Source of the DNA: Streptomycetaceae bacterium
GTDB taxonomy: Bacteria > Actinomycetota > Actinomycetes > Nanopelagicales > Nanopelagicaceae
Reading direction: 5' to 3'
Length of the DNA stretch: 64,000 bases
NCBI GenBank assembly: GCA_027490815.1
Contig: JAIXXJ010000029.1
Location: forward strand, 1 to 64,000
Shown: piece by piece, positions 5,462 through 15,237 of the stretch
How positions within the stretch are numbered: the first letter of the stretch is position 1
Layout: each line of letters opens with the position of its first letter
Position numbers and translations under genes: made by a program
Notes under the pieces: model-generated
Told to the model about the DNA's origin: nothing
Database searches by the model: none
Seen by the model: the letters and a program-made list of their open reading frames with translations, nothing else

Positions 5462-6466
5462 TTATTTTTCCTCTGAGTGCTTCTTAGGTTTTTTTCCATC
5501 GGTTACGCGGCCGGCGTGAGCCTGAGCGCTCGGATCCTTCTTGACCTTAATCAAGCTGGCAATTGTTGAAATAATCAAGATCGCTGCGATTACCCCAAGG
5601 CTTACAAGAGTTGGAATCTTTGGCACTTCAGCCCATGTTTCGTGAAGGTAAGTCATGATCAACTTAACTCCGATAAACATCAGAATTATTGAAAGTCCCA
5701 GAGATAGATAGACCAGTTTGTCCAAAAGTCCCTTGAGTAAGAAATAGAGAGCGCGTAATCCAAGCAAAGCAAATGCATTGGCTGCAAAGACTAAGAATGG
5801 CTCTTGGGTTACTCCAAATGTTGCAGGAATCGAATCAAGTGCAAAGAGAAGATCTGTGGAAGCAATAGCGATCATCACCAAAAACATAGGTGTGGCAATG
5901 CGCTTGCCATTGAGGCGAGTAAAGATCTTCGACCCGTCGTATTCATCTGTCATGGCAATCCGTTTTCTAATTGATCGCACCAAGAAATTATCTTCAGGTG
6001 AAGGGTCCTCATCCCAGTGCTTAAACAGACCTACACCTGTCCAGATCAAAATTGCACCAAAGATTACAAATGTGAAGCTAAATGCAGCCAACGCTGCGGC
6101 GCCTACTGCGATGAATATGGCGCGAAGGACTAGTGCCAGAATCACACCAAACATCAATACTCTCTGGTGATAAATCGATGGCACCTTAAACTGAGCCAGG
6201 ATAATAATGAATACAAAGAGGTTGTCTACAGAGAGTGATTTTTCTACTAAGTAGGCTGCAAAATACTCGGTACCAAATTGAGAACCTGCAGTTTGCCAAA
6301 CCCAAATTCCAAAAACGATCGCAACACCAATATAGAAAATAGACCAGATAGCAGCTTCTTTGAACATTACATCGTGAGGTTTGCGACTAACAGTGAGTAG
6401 GTCAACAACGATTAGAGCGATTATTGCGCCGACAACTAGTGCCCAGGTCAGTAGTGATACATCCAT
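5462..6466 (-). CDS. TerC/Alx-family membrane protein (Mn2+ export type)
   Basis: 334 aa from the ATG at 6466, chosen because the riboswitch leader ends just upstream. Integral membrane protein with about nine hydrophobic segments and the family motifs VEKSLSVDNLFVF (around 77-90) and ALDSIPATFGV (around 208-220), whose acidic residues sit in the membrane and are proposed to bind metal. The C-terminus is Lys-rich and cytoplasmic. Family knowledge: TerC/Alx proteins export Mn2+ and help load metalloproteins; the yybP-ykoY riboswitch in the leader supports a manganese role here. A second start at 6517 would fall inside the riboswitch and is rejected. Confidence 0.9.
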   Translation of the reverse strand: MDVSLLTWALVVGAIIALIVVDLLTVSRKPHDVMFKEAAIWSIFYIGVAIVFGIWVWQTAGSQFGTEYFAAYLVEKSLSVDNLFVFIIILAQFKVPSIYHQRVLMFGVILALVLRAIFIAVGAAALAAFSFTFVIFGAILIWTGVGLFKHWDEDPSPEDNFLVRSIRKRIAMTDEYDGSKIFTRLNGKRIATPMFLVMIAIASTDLLFALDSIPATFGVTQEPFLVFAANAFALLGLRALYFLLKGLLDKLVYLSLGLSIILMFIGVKLIMTYLHETWAEVPKIPTLVSLGVIAAILIISTIASLIKVKKDPSAQAHAGRVTDGKKPKKHSEEK

Positions 6467-6482
6467 TTTTAAATACCTATTC

Positions 6483-6592
6483 GTTAAAGGGGCCAGTGAT
6501 GCCAAGGTCTCCCTCAACCAGAATATGGTCGTAGCTCCGGGATATTTCTATCCGTATTGACGAAGCTACGTTTGCGAGGTACTCCCCTTAAC
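6483..6592 (-). promoter_or_regulatory. yybP-ykoY (manganese) riboswitch
   Basis: In the leader of the TerC gene. On the minus strand GTTAAGGGG (6592-6584) pairs with CCCCTTTAAC (6492-6483) to form P1. It is followed by the conserved GGGGAGTA and, at the 3' side, GAGGGAGACCTTGGC (6515-6501), the two loop segments that meet to bind Mn2+ in this class. An internal stem GTAGCT...AGCTAC is also present. The gene family downstream is a classic partner. AGG in the last leader segment (GAATAGGTATTT) may be the ribosome site it controls. Confidence 0.85.
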
Positions 6593-6655
6593 TGTGGAGA
6601 ACTTTATGTGGCCAGCTGGCTCTATTGCAAATTAGCCACTCACAATAAAGCAGAT

Positions 6656-7996
6656 TTATAGAGAGGCTAGGGCCTCTTCTAAGACTCCCAGAGCGTCTTT
6701 AAGAAGTTCATCTGTAATCACAATTGGAGGCAAGAATCGAACAACGTTTCCGTAGGTTCCTGCAGTTAACACAAGAACACCTTTGCTTTGGCAGTACTTA
6801 ACGATCGCACTCATTGCTTCAGGATTTGGATCCCTAGTGCCAGGCTTTACCAATTCAATTGCTTGCATGGCACCGCGTCCACGCACTTCACCGATCACTG
6901 AATATTTGCTCTGCATCTGACGCAATGAATCACCAAGAATCTGTCCAACGTGATTTGCGCGCTCTACAAGTTTCTCAGCTTCCATGGTCTCAAATACTCC
7001 AAGTGCTGCAGCACAGGCAATGGGATTTCCTCCATATGTTCCGCCAAGGCCAGAAACATGCACAGAGTCCATGATCTCTTCCCGCCCTGTTACAGCCGCT
7101 AGTGGAAGTCCGCCTGCAATACCCTTTGCAGTAACAATCATGTCTGGGACAACGTTTTCATGTTCAACAGCAAACATATTTCCAGTACGAGCAAAACCAG
7201 TTTGAACCTCATCTGCGATAAAGACAATGCCCTTTTCAGTTGAATACTTTGATAGAGCTGGCAAGAAACCCTTAGGCGGTACTACAAAACCACCTTCGCC
7301 TTGAATAGGCTCGATAAGAATTGCCGCAACATTGTGAGCACCGATCTCTTTTTCAATTTTGCTTGTAACCATCTCAATTGCATCTTCTGTAATCGTCGCT
7401 TGGTTGCCCATCCAATGGAAGGCATAGGGCATAGGGACGCGATAAATCTCTGGAGCAAAAGGACCGAAGCCTTCTTTATATGGCATATTTTTTGCAGTCA
7501 ATGCCATGGTCAAATTAGTGCGACCGTGATAGCTGTGTTCAAAAACAACGATTGCTTGGCGCTTTGTGTAGTGACGAGCAATCTTGACTGCATTTTCAAC
7601 AGCTTCGGCGCCGGAATTAAGAAGTACAGACTTCTTTTTAAACGTTCCAGGAGTGAGGGCATTGAGTTTTTCACACACCTCGATGTAACCCATATATGGA
7701 GCGACAGTAAAACAAGTATGTGTAAATGCTTGTACTTGATCAATAACTCGATCAACAACGCGGGGCGCTGAATTTCCAACGTTTACAACACCAATACCTG
7801 AACCAAGATCAATAATTTGATTTCCATCTATATCAAGAAGAATTGCATCACTTGCGCGTTCAATCACTACAGGAATGGCCATGCCTAGACCAGCAGATGT
7901 CGACTCTGTGCGGCGCTTTAGCGCTTCCAATGATTTTGGTCCTGGAATCGCTGTTACCAACCGACGCTCTTGAGTCAATGCAGTAAGTGTTGTCAT
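6656..7996 (-). CDS. gabT: 4-aminobutyrate aminotransferase
   Basis: PLP-dependent class III aminotransferase, 446 aa, moving the amino group of GABA (or a similar omega-amine) to 2-oxoglutarate to give succinate semialdehyde. Seen: NSGAEAVENAVKIAR (127-141), IEPIQGEGG (228-236), Asp262 in IADEVQTGFARTG, and the PLP lysine Lys291 in TAKGIAGG. Full length for the family. Leaderless start: TAGACT 6 nt before the ATG. It faces away from the decarboxylase-like gene at 8075 across a 78-bp gap, which suggests a shared amine pathway; an aldehyde dehydrogenase that could finish the route lies at 19236. Confidence 0.9.
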   Translation of the reverse strand: MTTLTALTQERRLVTAIPGPKSLEALKRRTESTSAGLGMAIPVVIERASDAILLDIDGNQIIDLGSGIGVVNVGNSAPRVVDRVIDQVQAFTHTCFTVAPYMGYIEVCEKLNALTPGTFKKKSVLLNSGAEAVENAVKIARHYTKRQAIVVFEHSYHGRTNLTMALTAKNMPYKEGFGPFAPEIYRVPMPYAFHWMGNQATITEDAIEMVTSKIEKEIGAHNVAAILIEPIQGEGGFVVPPKGFLPALSKYSTEKGIVFIADEVQTGFARTGNMFAVEHENVVPDMIVTAKGIAGGLPLAAVTGREEIMDSVHVSGLGGTYGGNPIACAAALGVFETMEAEKLVERANHVGQILGDSLRQMQSKYSVIGEVRGRGAMQAIELVKPGTRDPNPEAMSAIVKYCQSKGVLVLTAGTYGNVVRFLPPIVITDELLKDALGVLEEALASL

Positions 7997-8002
7997 GGAT
8001 AA

Positions 8003-8068
8003 AGTCTAAGGCATTTTTTCCCTTTTTCAGGCCGAACATTTCCCACTTTAAGGGCGAGTAGTTAGGCT
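8003..8068. promoter_or_regulatory. Back-to-back leaderless promoters, gabT and decarboxylase
   Basis: Minus strand TAGACT (8008-8003) stands 6 nt before the gabT ATG, plus strand TAGGCT (8063-8068) 6 nt before the ATG at 8075. Neither gene has a Shine-Dalgarno, so both mRNAs probably begin at the start codon. Confidence 0.55.
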
Positions 8069-8074
8069 TACTTC

Positions 8075-9514
8075 ATGAACTCTGAGTTAAGAGATAGTGC
8101 ACCGTTACTAGATGCTTATCTCTCCTACTTTGAGAGCAATCGGACAGCTTTTACTATTCCTGGACACAAACAGAAAGCATCTCGTCTAGATGCTGGCCTG
8201 GGCGCAGTAGTTGATAGCGATACCCCTTTATACGGTGGTCTAGATGCAATCAAACTGACACAAGGGGTTCTTAAAAAAGCTGAAGCACTGGCCGCAAAGT
8301 TATGGGGCGCTGACTACGCACGTTTTTCTACTGGCGGTTCTACACATGCCAATCAAGCAATTATTTTGGCGCTAGGAAAACCTGGCCAGAAAATTGCAGT
8401 GACTAGAACGGCCCATCGCTCTGTACTTAGCGCACTTGTTTTAACGGGATTAGAGCCAATTTGGTTAACACCAGAGATTGATGCAAAAACTGGAGTGCCT
8501 ATAGGAATACCAGTGAGTGAACTGGAAAAAACTCTTGATCAAAAGCCAATCGCGCTATTGCTCACAGAGCCAAGTTATCTAGGAACACTTTCAGAGTTAG
8601 AAGCTTTGATTTCAAAAGCTCATTCCAGGGATATACCTGTAATTATTGATGCGGCGTGGGGCGCCCACTTTGGTTTTAATTCAAATCTGCCTCAACACGC
8701 CTTGCAGATGGGCGCCGATGCACTGATAACAAGTGTTCATAAAACTTTGCCTGGCTACAGTGCTTCTGCATTGTTATTGGCTCAAGGCAAGTTATTAAAT
8801 CTTGATCGCATTGAACAAAGCTTTGAAACAACTCACACCACATCACCGGCAGGTGCTCCCCTTGCTTCTATTGATGGATGCCGGGCACTTTTACAAACAC
8901 GTGGCGAAGAGCTGACAGGAAATCTAGTTGTGTTAGTTGATTCATTTAAAGACAAGGTCGAGAAAGCATGTGGAGTACCTGTATTTCTTAGCGCATCTGA
9001 TTTTCCTATGGGCCGTTTTGATCCTGTAAAAATTGTGCTCAGAGCCAATCTCCTAGGAGTTTCAGGAGTTGAAGTTGAAAGTGAGTTAGAAAAGCAAAAC
9101 ATACGCGTTGAAATGGCAGATCAAGACACCATTGTTTTTCTGGCCACATTGGCAGATGGCACCGGTGATTTTGATGAGGTTGCATCAAAACTCATTCCAA
9201 TTCTAGAAAAATTGCGCTCTAATCCTCGCCAAACTCAAACTGCGCTCAGTTGGTCAATTGTTCCAAAGGCTGGAATGTCGATTAGAGATGCCTACTTTGC
9301 TGAAACCGAATTCGTTAAAGCCGCAGATGCAGTTGGACGAGTCAGCGCCGATTTAATCGCCCCCTACCCGCCAGGTGTGGCCGTAGTTGCACCGGGCGAA
9401 GAGTTAACAAAGCAGATTGTCGAAGGATTAGCGGCAAGCAAAAAAGCAGGTGTTCGAATTGCATATGCAAGTGATCCAACACTTCAGACGTATCGCATAA
9501 CCAAAGGGGTTTAA
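8075..9514 (+). CDS. Orn/Lys/Arg decarboxylase-family PLP enzyme
   Basis: 479 aa, the short form found in Gram-positive bacteria. The major PLP domain shows FTIPGHKQ (27-34, the substrate-entry PGHxxG-type motif), STGGSTHANQA (86-96), Asp192 in VIIDAAWGAHF with His198, and the PLP lysine Lys223 in TSVHKTLPG. A smaller C-terminal domain (about 390-479) includes PYPPGVAVVAPGE, which closes the active site in the family. The exact substrate (arginine, lysine or ornithine) cannot be read from sequence. Leaderless TAGGCT box. Divergent from gabT, so polyamine or GABA metabolism is likely. Confidence 0.85.
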   Translation: MNSELRDSAPLLDAYLSYFESNRTAFTIPGHKQKASRLDAGLGAVVDSDTPLYGGLDAIKLTQGVLKKAEALAAKLWGADYARFSTGGSTHANQAIILALGKPGQKIAVTRTAHRSVLSALVLTGLEPIWLTPEIDAKTGVPIGIPVSELEKTLDQKPIALLLTEPSYLGTLSELEALISKAHSRDIPVIIDAAWGAHFGFNSNLPQHALQMGADALITSVHKTLPGYSASALLLAQGKLLNLDRIEQSFETTHTTSPAGAPLASIDGCRALLQTRGEELTGNLVVLVDSFKDKVEKACGVPVFLSASDFPMGRFDPVKIVLRANLLGVSGVEVESELEKQNIRVEMADQDTIVFLATLADGTGDFDEVASKLIPILEKLRSNPRQTQTALSWSIVPKAGMSIRDAYFAETEFVKAADAVGRVSADLIAPYPPGVAVVAPGEELTKQIVEGLAASKKAGVRIAYASDPTLQTYRITKGV

Positions 9515-9523
9515 ATCTTCTTT

Positions 9524-10606
9524 TTAGCGAAGGTGGCTCTGCTCATTTAATGTTCTAAGGGCCCGTAATCCATCACTTGGCCAGATTGAAATTGTAGTAA
9601 TTGAACACGGTGAAATGTCTATGTGAAAAATAGATTCAGCCGGCGCCCCGATAACATTTTTTACGGCAGATTTAATGGTTCCGTTATGAGTTATGACAGC
9701 AACTCTTTGACCTGGAAATTCACTAGAGATTTTATCTAGAGCAAAATCTATTCTCTCTGAAACGCTGTCATAGGACTCGCCCTCTGGTGGTGCAAAAGCA
9801 GTTGAGGAGACCCATGCTTGATAGTCAGCAGGATATTTCTCTTTAACTTCATCAATAGACATGCCATCCCATATACCAAAAGAACACTCAATCCAGGCTT
9901 CTTCAAAGTTAATCGGAATTCCCGTAATTCGTGAAAGTGCTTCGGCAGTTTGTGTGGTTCTGCGTAGCGGAGAAGAAATAATGACCTCTGGGTTTAAATC
10001 GGCAACAGCTTGTGCAACTTTTTCTGCTTGCTCCAAACCAATGTGGGTCAGCTCAGGATTTAGCGGGCCATCGCCTGAAAACTTCTTAAATGGAGTCAAA
10101 ACCGTTTCACCGTGTCGAATAAGAAAGATTGTTGTTGCTTTTTCTGTTGTGAGTAAGCGCTCTGTTAAAAAATTCTGTTGGTGATAAACAACTTCTCCCC
10201 CGCCTGACTGCTGATCTAATGCTTTATTTGCCAAGCGATCTGCATGTGAGTTTTCATCACGCGGAATCCATGTATAACTGACTTGTGAAGGGTTATGAGC
10301 AGATCTTGCATCTTGGGCCATGATGCGCATGTCGGCATGTTTAATCTGCCAGCGCCCTGACATTTGTTCTACGACTAATTTGCTATCCATCTTTACATCA
10401 ACTGTTGCATCAGGATCTATTTCGTGGATTGCAGTCAAGCCAGCAATCAACCCAGAGTATTCGGCAACATTGTTGGTAGCAATACCAATAAAGTCATAGA
10501 GCTCTGCAACTATTTTTCCATTTTCGGTAATGACTGATCCATATCCAGCAGGTCCTGGATTACCCCGTGAGCCACCGTCTGCAGTTAATGTGAAATGTCT
10601 GGCCAT
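9524..10606 (-). CDS. Bifunctional RNase HI / histidine phosphatase
   Basis: 360-aa fusion as in Mycobacterium (Rv2228c type). Residues 1-135 are RNase HI, with Asp10 (LTADGGSRGNPG), Glu49 (NNVAEYSG), Asp74 (KMDSKLVV) and Asp123 (HADRLANKAL) as the metal-binding set, cutting RNA in RNA-DNA hybrids. After a linker, residues 158-350 are a phosphoglycerate-mutase-like phosphatase: RHGE (164-167), SSPLRRTTQTAE, and THNGT near 308. In mycobacteria the second half resembles CobC, which dephosphorylates a cobalamin precursor. Starts 3 bp after the zinc-ribbon gene's stop, so the pair is an operon, as in mycobacteria. Confidence 0.92.
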   Translation of the reverse strand: MARHFTLTADGGSRGNPGPAGYGSVITENGKIVAELYDFIGIATNNVAEYSGLIAGLTAIHEIDPDATVDVKMDSKLVVEQMSGRWQIKHADMRIMAQDARSAHNPSQVSYTWIPRDENSHADRLANKALDQQSGGGEVVYHQQNFLTERLLTTEKATTIFLIRHGETVLTPFKKFSGDGPLNPELTHIGLEQAEKVAQAVADLNPEVIISSPLRRTTQTAEALSRITGIPINFEEAWIECSFGIWDGMSIDEVKEKYPADYQAWVSSTAFAPPEGESYDSVSERIDFALDKISSEFPGQRVAVITHNGTIKSAVKNVIGAPAESIFHIDISPCSITTISIWPSDGLRALRTLNEQSHLR

Positions 10607-10609
10607 TTT

Positions 10610-11338
10610 TTAAACCCCACGCACCAAAATACATCGACACTCTTCGCAGCGAACAACTTCATCTTCTGCTAAATCTGTCAATCGCTTCAGTTCAACCGCG
10701 TTAATCGACAGGTTGCATCCAGAGCAAGCACCAGCAACTAATGCTGCAGCACCTGGCCCACCAGAATCTGCTCGCAGTTTTTCATAGAGATCCACTAATG
10801 CTTTTTCGATTCCGCCCACAGTACTTATTCGATCACTTGCAATACTTTCTAGCTCTGTATTAATCGCTGCCATTGCGTTTTCTTTACGAATCTCTAAATC
10901 TGCAATCACTGCGGCGAGCTCATCGCCTTCTTGTGAGAGTTTTGCAATGCTGGCTTGGATTGCATCCACCCTCATCATGATCTCTAATTCAACTTCCTCT
11001 AGCTCTGCCCTGCGTGTACTAAGAGTGCCAACTTCATGTTGTAGTTGTTCTAACTCTTTTGGAGATGCTGACCCACCACTTAAACGAGCTTCATCGCGCG
11101 TGATTCGAGAAACTACTTGCTCAACATCGGCTTCTGCCCGAAGCAATTCACGTTTAACATCGCTTAATTCGGTCTCTGCTGCAATACGAAGATCACGGGC
11201 GTTATTAAATTTGTTGGTTGTGTTTGTAATTTCTATGAGCTCAGGAAGTGTTGATGCTTTATGTCGCAATAGATTGGCCTGTTGATCAAATCTAGCAACA
11301 TCTAAAATTGAGCGCTGGTCGCTGGGAGTAGCCTTCAT
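10610..11338 (-). CDS. C4-type zinc-ribbon coiled-coil protein
   Basis: 242 aa. Residues 10-185 are a long helical coiled coil rich in Glu, Ala, Leu and Arg; the C-terminus holds a zinc ribbon with GACSGCNLS and VRCEECRCIL (CxxC...CxxC). This is the family of mycobacterial Rv2229c, always next to the RNase H-phosphatase gene. Related helical-hairpin zinc-ribbon proteins bind nucleic acids. AAAGGAAG precedes the ATG closely. Precise role unknown; a partner in RNA or R-loop handling is inferred only from the neighbour. Confidence 0.85.
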   Translation of the reverse strand: MKATPSDQRSILDVARFDQQANLLRHKASTLPELIEITNTTNKFNNARDLRIAAETELSDVKRELLRAEADVEQVVSRITRDEARLSGGSASPKELEQLQHEVGTLSTRRAELEEVELEIMMRVDAIQASIAKLSQEGDELAAVIADLEIRKENAMAAINTELESIASDRISTVGGIEKALVDLYEKLRADSGGPGAAALVAGACSGCNLSINAVELKRLTDLAEDEVVRCEECRCILVRGV

Positions 11339-11428
11339 CTTCCTTTACCCCCACCGTAATTGATTTGTATGCCTTCAGTTTAGGTTAGGGGTGAGTTTAA
11401 TCCAAAAGTAAATGTTCTAATTCAAACG

Positions 11429-11500
11429 TGGGCGGTGAGGGTTTCGAACCCCCGACATTCTCGGTGTAAACGAGACGCTCTACCACTGAGCTAACCACCC
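11429..11500 (-). tRNA. tRNA-Val (anticodon TAC)
   Basis: 72-nt cloverleaf on the minus strand. Acceptor GGGTGGT pairs with ACCGCCC (one G-T pair), D-arm AGCTCAGTGGTAGAGC, anticodon stem CTCGT/ACGAG with loop TTTACAC giving anticodon TAC, and T-arm GGGGGTTCGAACCCC. The CCA end is not encoded. It lies alone between the zinc-ribbon and peroxiredoxin genes. Confidence 0.97.
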
Positions 11501-11553
11501 GGTATTGCAGGATCAAATCTTAACTTACGAGCCCGCAATCTACTAAATCACGC

Positions 11554-12009
11554 TTATAGAGATGCAATTGCAGCCTTGTAATCAGCATTATCTCTTGCTG
11601 CCCAACCGTTTTTAACTTCCCACCGCAAAACGCCTTCTTTGTCAATCAAGAAACTTCCACGAAGTGCGCAGCCTTTTGTTTCTTCAAAAACTCCATAAGT
11701 TTTTGCAACCGCTCCGTGAGGCCAGAAATCTGAAAGAACTGGAAATTCATATCCCTCTTTTTCAGCAAAGACACGTTGCACATATGGTGAATCACAAGAG
11801 ATCGTAATTACCTGCAGATCATCATTTTGAAATGATGAAAGATCATCACGCAGGGCACACAGCTCGCCGGTGCATGTTCCCGTAAATGAGAATGGATAGA
11901 ACATGAGTAACACGTTCTTCTTGCCCTTAAAAGATGAGAGGGAAACTTTTTCGCCATGCTGATTTGGAATTTCGAAATCAGGAGCTGCTTGTCCAATTGA
12001 TAATGTCAT
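11554..12009 (-). CDS. ahpE: Peroxiredoxin, AhpE-like
   Basis: 151-aa thiol peroxidase that reduces hydrogen peroxide and organic peroxides. It has the full peroxiredoxin motif PxxxTxxC as P39-FSF-T43-GT-C46, with Cys46 the peroxidatic residue; Cys51 follows five residues later, and the invariant Arg lies near 120 (CALRGSFLID). Size and the ALRGSF segment agree with mycobacterial AhpE, which sits in the same order beside the DUF3052 gene and aceE. Cytosolic, no signal peptide. The electron donor cannot be told from sequence. Confidence 0.9.
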   Translation of the reverse strand: MTLSIGQAAPDFEIPNQHGEKVSLSSFKGKKNVLLMFYPFSFTGTCTGELCALRDDLSSFQNDDLQVITISCDSPYVQRVFAEKEGYEFPVLSDFWPHGAVAKTYGVFEETKGCALRGSFLIDKEGVLRWEVKNGWAARDNADYKAAIASL

Positions 12010-12018
12010 TGGGCAAAC

Positions 12019-12411
12019 TTAGCGCTTGAGCGACTTACGTGCCACTAGACGTGTTGCCGTCCAATCTTTTGCGAGCGCAATTGTTGATGTCTGACTTAGG
12101 CCTGCCAGAGGTGCTGCGTCTTGAATATCACTTGGCTCCACATGACCATCGCGACCAACTTTTGGTGTTAACACCCAAATAGATCCGTTCTCTGCCAGAT
12201 ATGTGATCGCATCCATAAGTTCATCGACTAAATCTCCATCGCCATCTCGCCACCAAATGATCACGGCATCTACAACATCGGTTGTGGTGTTTTCGATTAA
12301 CTCAGTTTCGGTAATTCCACGAATTTCGTCTCGAAGTGTGGAATCACAATCACTGTCAAAGCCCACCTCTAGTACAAGGTCCCCTTTGGCTAATCCCATC
12401 CGCGTTGGCAC
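12019..12411 (-). CDS. DUF3052 family protein
   Basis: About 130 aa, a family confined to Actinobacteria with no known function. The conserved segments [36 protein letters not shown] and [14 protein letters not shown] are present, an alpha/beta fold with acidic loops. I chose the GTG at 12411 because TGGACT lies exactly 6 nt upstream, matching the local leaderless pattern; an in-frame GTG at 12426 is also possible. It is divergent from aceE and 9 bp from the peroxiredoxin, the arrangement also found in mycobacteria. Confidence 0.8.
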   Translation of the reverse strand: MPTRMGLAKGDLVLEVGFDSDCDSTLRDEIRGITETELIENTTTDVVDAVIIWWRDGDGDLVDELMDAITYLAENGSIWVLTPKVGRDGHVEPSDIQDAAPLAGLSQTSTIALAKDWTATRLVARKSLKR

Positions 12412-12516
12412 TGGATAAGTCCACACAATCGGCCCAAGATGCGCAAGAGGAAAATTGGCTCAATTTTTGGCCCTTTCAATTTCCTCTTACAGGCCATAAC
12501 ACGCGAGAATAGGCAC

Positions 12517-15237
12517 ATGAGCGAAAACTTCGAGGCGCCCGATCTCAATATCGACCAGCTAGTTGATACCGATCCCTCTGAGTCTGCCGAATGGCGTGCA
12601 TCCTTTGACGCGGCTTTAAAGGCAGCCGGTCCTGTTCGTGCGCGTTATTTAATGCTTAATCTTTTGCAACATGCACGCGAACAAAATGTTGGAATATCAG
12701 CCCTTCGCACATCTGATTACATCAACACTATTTCACCTGAACATGAAGCACCTTTCCCAGGTGATGAAGATTTAGAACGCAAGATACGCCGAATAAATCG
12801 CTGGAACGCTGCAATGTTGGTTCACCGAGCACAACGTCCAGGAGTTGGTGTGGGTGGACATATCTCAACATATGCATCATCTGCTGCATTGTATGAAGTT
12901 GGTTTTAACCACTTCTTCCGCGGGCAAGATCATGCAGGTGGTGGAGATCAAATTTTCTTCCAGGGACATGCAAGCCCTGGAATGTATGCACGAGCATTCT
13001 TAGAAGGACGACTTACTGAAAACCAATTAGATGGTTTCCGCCAAGAACTTTCGCATCCTGGAGGTGGACTCTCTTCATATCCTCACCCACGACTCATGCC
13101 AGAGTTTTGGCAGTTCCCAACTGTGTCTATGGGAATTGGTCCACTCAATGCAATTTATCAAGCACGCTATAACCGCTATCTACACAACCGTGGAATCAAA
13201 GATACAAGTGATCAAAATGTTTGGGCATTCTTAGGTGATGGCGAAGTAGATGAAGTCGATACATTGGGCGCAATAGGACTTGCAACACGAGAGAAATTAG
13301 ATAACTTAACTTTTGTCATTAACTGCAATTTGCAACGCCTTGATGGACCAGTGCGAGGTAATGGAAAAATCATTCAAGAGCTAGAGGCAATCTTTGGTGG
13401 CGCCGGTTGGAATGTTATTAAAGTTGTTTGGGGACGTGGTTGGGATCCACTCCTTGCAAAAGATCGCGAAGGCGCTCTCGTTAAAATCATGAATGAAACC
13501 CTTGATGGTGACTATCAAACATTTAAGGCCGAATCAGGTAAGTATGTGCGCGAGCATTTCTTTGGTCAGGATCCACGCACTGCAGCATTGGTTGCAGACT
13601 GGAGCGATGATCAGATATGGAACCTCAAACGAGGTGGCCACGACTATCAAAAACTCTATGCTGCATATACGGCTGCAACTCAAAAGAATGGTCGCCCTAC
13701 TGTTATTTTGGCAAAGACTGTTAAGGGTTGGACACTTGGTTCACACTTTGAAGGTCGCAACTCCACCCATCAGATGAAGAAAATGACTCTAGAAGACATT
13801 CAGATGTTTAGAGATACTTTGCATCTAGATATTCCAGACTCAAAATTAGATAAGTACTTGCCACCATATTACTTACCTGCGCCTGACTCACCTGAGGCTA
13901 AGTATGTTGCAGAGCGAAGAGCAGAACTTGGTGGATCGATTCCGCGACGTCGCTCGAAGTCACGTCCACTGACTCTTCCAGATGAGAGCGTCTATGAATC
14001 TGCAAAACGCGGCTCAGGCCATCAAGAAATTGCTACGACAATGGCGTTTGTTCGCATGCTAAAAGATCTTGTTAAGGATCCAGGGTTAGGTTCTCGAATA
14101 GTTCCAATTATTCCAGATGAGGCGCGCACATTTGGTATGGATTCTTTGTTTCCTTCAATGAAAATCTATTCCCCACATGGACAAAAATACACAGCAGTAG
14201 ATCGCGAACTGATGCTCTCGTATAAGGAATCAACCTCTGGTGTTATCTTGCACGAAGGAATTAATGAGGCTGGCTCAGTTGCATCCTTTACTGCAGTTGG
14301 TTCTTCATATTCAACTCATGATGAACCAATGATTCCGATGTATATTTTCTATTCAATGTTTGGTTTCCAGCGAACAGGTGATGGTTTCTGGGCAGCTGCA
14401 GACCAACTAGTTCGCGGGTTTGTCATTGGCGCAACAGCGGGGCGCACAACACTCAATGGTGAAGGATTACAACACGAAGATGGGCATTCGCTACTGCTAG
14501 CAGCAACAAATCCTGCCGTAGTTGCCTACGATCCAGCTTATGCATTTGAGTTAGCTCATATCGTTAAAGATGGTCTTCGAAGAATGTATGGCGAGAATAG
14601 TGAGAATGTTTTCTACTACTTAACTGTCTATAACGAGCCTTATATTCAACCGGCCGAACCAGAGAATTTAGATGTTGCAGGACTGCTCAAAGGTATATAT
14701 CTGTATTCACCTGCAAAGAAATCTCGCAAGAAGAGTGCTCAGATTCTTGCATCAGGAGTTGGAGTTAACTGGGCCATAAAGGCGCAACAACTTCTCAACG
14801 ATGATTGGGGCGTTAAAGCCTCTGTTTGGTCTGTGACATCATGGAATGAACTTCGCCGTGATGGACTTGCAACTGATCGACATAATTTGTTGAATCCAAA
14901 TGATCAGCGCCAAGCTTATGTAACTACAAAACTTGCTGGTGCAAAAGGGCCAGTAGTTGCCGTCAGCGACTACATGCGTGCTGTGCAGGACCAAATTTCT
15001 CCGTGGATAGAGCAACCTTTCTACTCATTAGGAACAGATGGTTTTGGATTATCAGATACTCGAGGCGCCTTGCGTCGACACTTTAAAGTAGATGCTGAAT
15101 CAATTGCAGTTGCTGTTTTGCAACAGCTAGTCGAAGCAGGAAATATCAAAAAGAGCGTCCTGACAAAGGCTATGGCCAAATACAAGATTCACGATGTAAC
15201 AGCTGCAGATGCTGGCAACACAGAAGGTTCTGGTTGA
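12517..15237 (+). CDS. aceE: Pyruvate dehydrogenase E1 component, homodimeric type
   Basis: 906 aa. Thiamine-diphosphate enzyme that decarboxylates pyruvate and passes the acetyl group to E2 lipoyl domains. Typical AceE blocks: [20 protein letters not shown], the ThDP site [13 protein letters not shown] (GDG...), and [16 protein letters not shown]. The ATG at 12517 starts the usual [11 protein letters not shown]-like N-terminus and has GAGAAT 6 nt upstream; a frame extension 26 codons longer has no signal and is rejected. No E2 or E3 gene is nearby, as in other actinobacteria. Its TGA (15235-15237) touches the stop of the next gene on the other strand with no gap. Confidence 0.96.
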   Translation: MSENFEAPDLNIDQLVDTDPSESAEWRASFDAALKAAGPVRARYLMLNLLQHAREQNVGISALRTSDYINTISPEHEAPFPGDEDLERKIRRINRWNAAMLVHRAQRPGVGVGGHISTYASSAALYEVGFNHFFRGQDHAGGGDQIFFQGHASPGMYARAFLEGRLTENQLDGFRQELSHPGGGLSSYPHPRLMPEFWQFPTVSMGIGPLNAIYQARYNRYLHNRGIKDTSDQNVWAFLGDGEVDEVDTLGAIGLATREKLDNLTFVINCNLQRLDGPVRGNGKIIQELEAIFGGAGWNVIKVVWGRGWDPLLAKDREGALVKIMNETLDGDYQTFKAESGKYVREHFFGQDPRTAALVADWSDDQIWNLKRGGHDYQKLYAAYTAATQKNGRPTVILAKTVKGWTLGSHFEGRNSTHQMKKMTLEDIQMFRDTLHLDIPDSKLDKYLPPYYLPAPDSPEAKYVAERRAELGGSIPRRRSKSRPLTLPDESVYESAKRGSGHQEIATTMAFVRMLKDLVKDPGLGSRIVPIIPDEARTFGMDSLFPSMKIYSPHGQKYTAVDRELMLSYKESTSGVILHEGINEAGSVASFTAVGSSYSTHDEPMIPMYIFYSMFGFQRTGDGFWAAADQLVRGFVIGATAGRTTLNGEGLQHEDGHSLLLAATNPAVVAYDPAYAFELAHIVKDGLRRMYGENSENVFYYLTVYNEPYIQPAEPENLDVAGLLKGIYLYSPAKKSRKKSAQILASGVGVNWAIKAQQLLNDDWGVKASVWSVTSWNELRRDGLATDRHNLLNPNDQRQAYVTTKLAGAKGPVVAVSDYMRAVQDQISPWIEQPFYSLGTDGFGLSDTRGALRRHFKVDAESIAVAVLQQLVEAGNIKKSVLTKAMAKYKIHDVTAADAGNTEGSG

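Noticed and set aside
6467-6517. N-terminal extension of the TerC protein
   Set aside because: It would be translated from inside the yybP-ykoY riboswitch and adds a segment not found in the family.
12439-12516. N-terminal extension of AceE by 26 codons
   Set aside because: The ATG at 12517 gives the normal AceE N-terminus and has a correctly spaced promoter box; the extension has neither.
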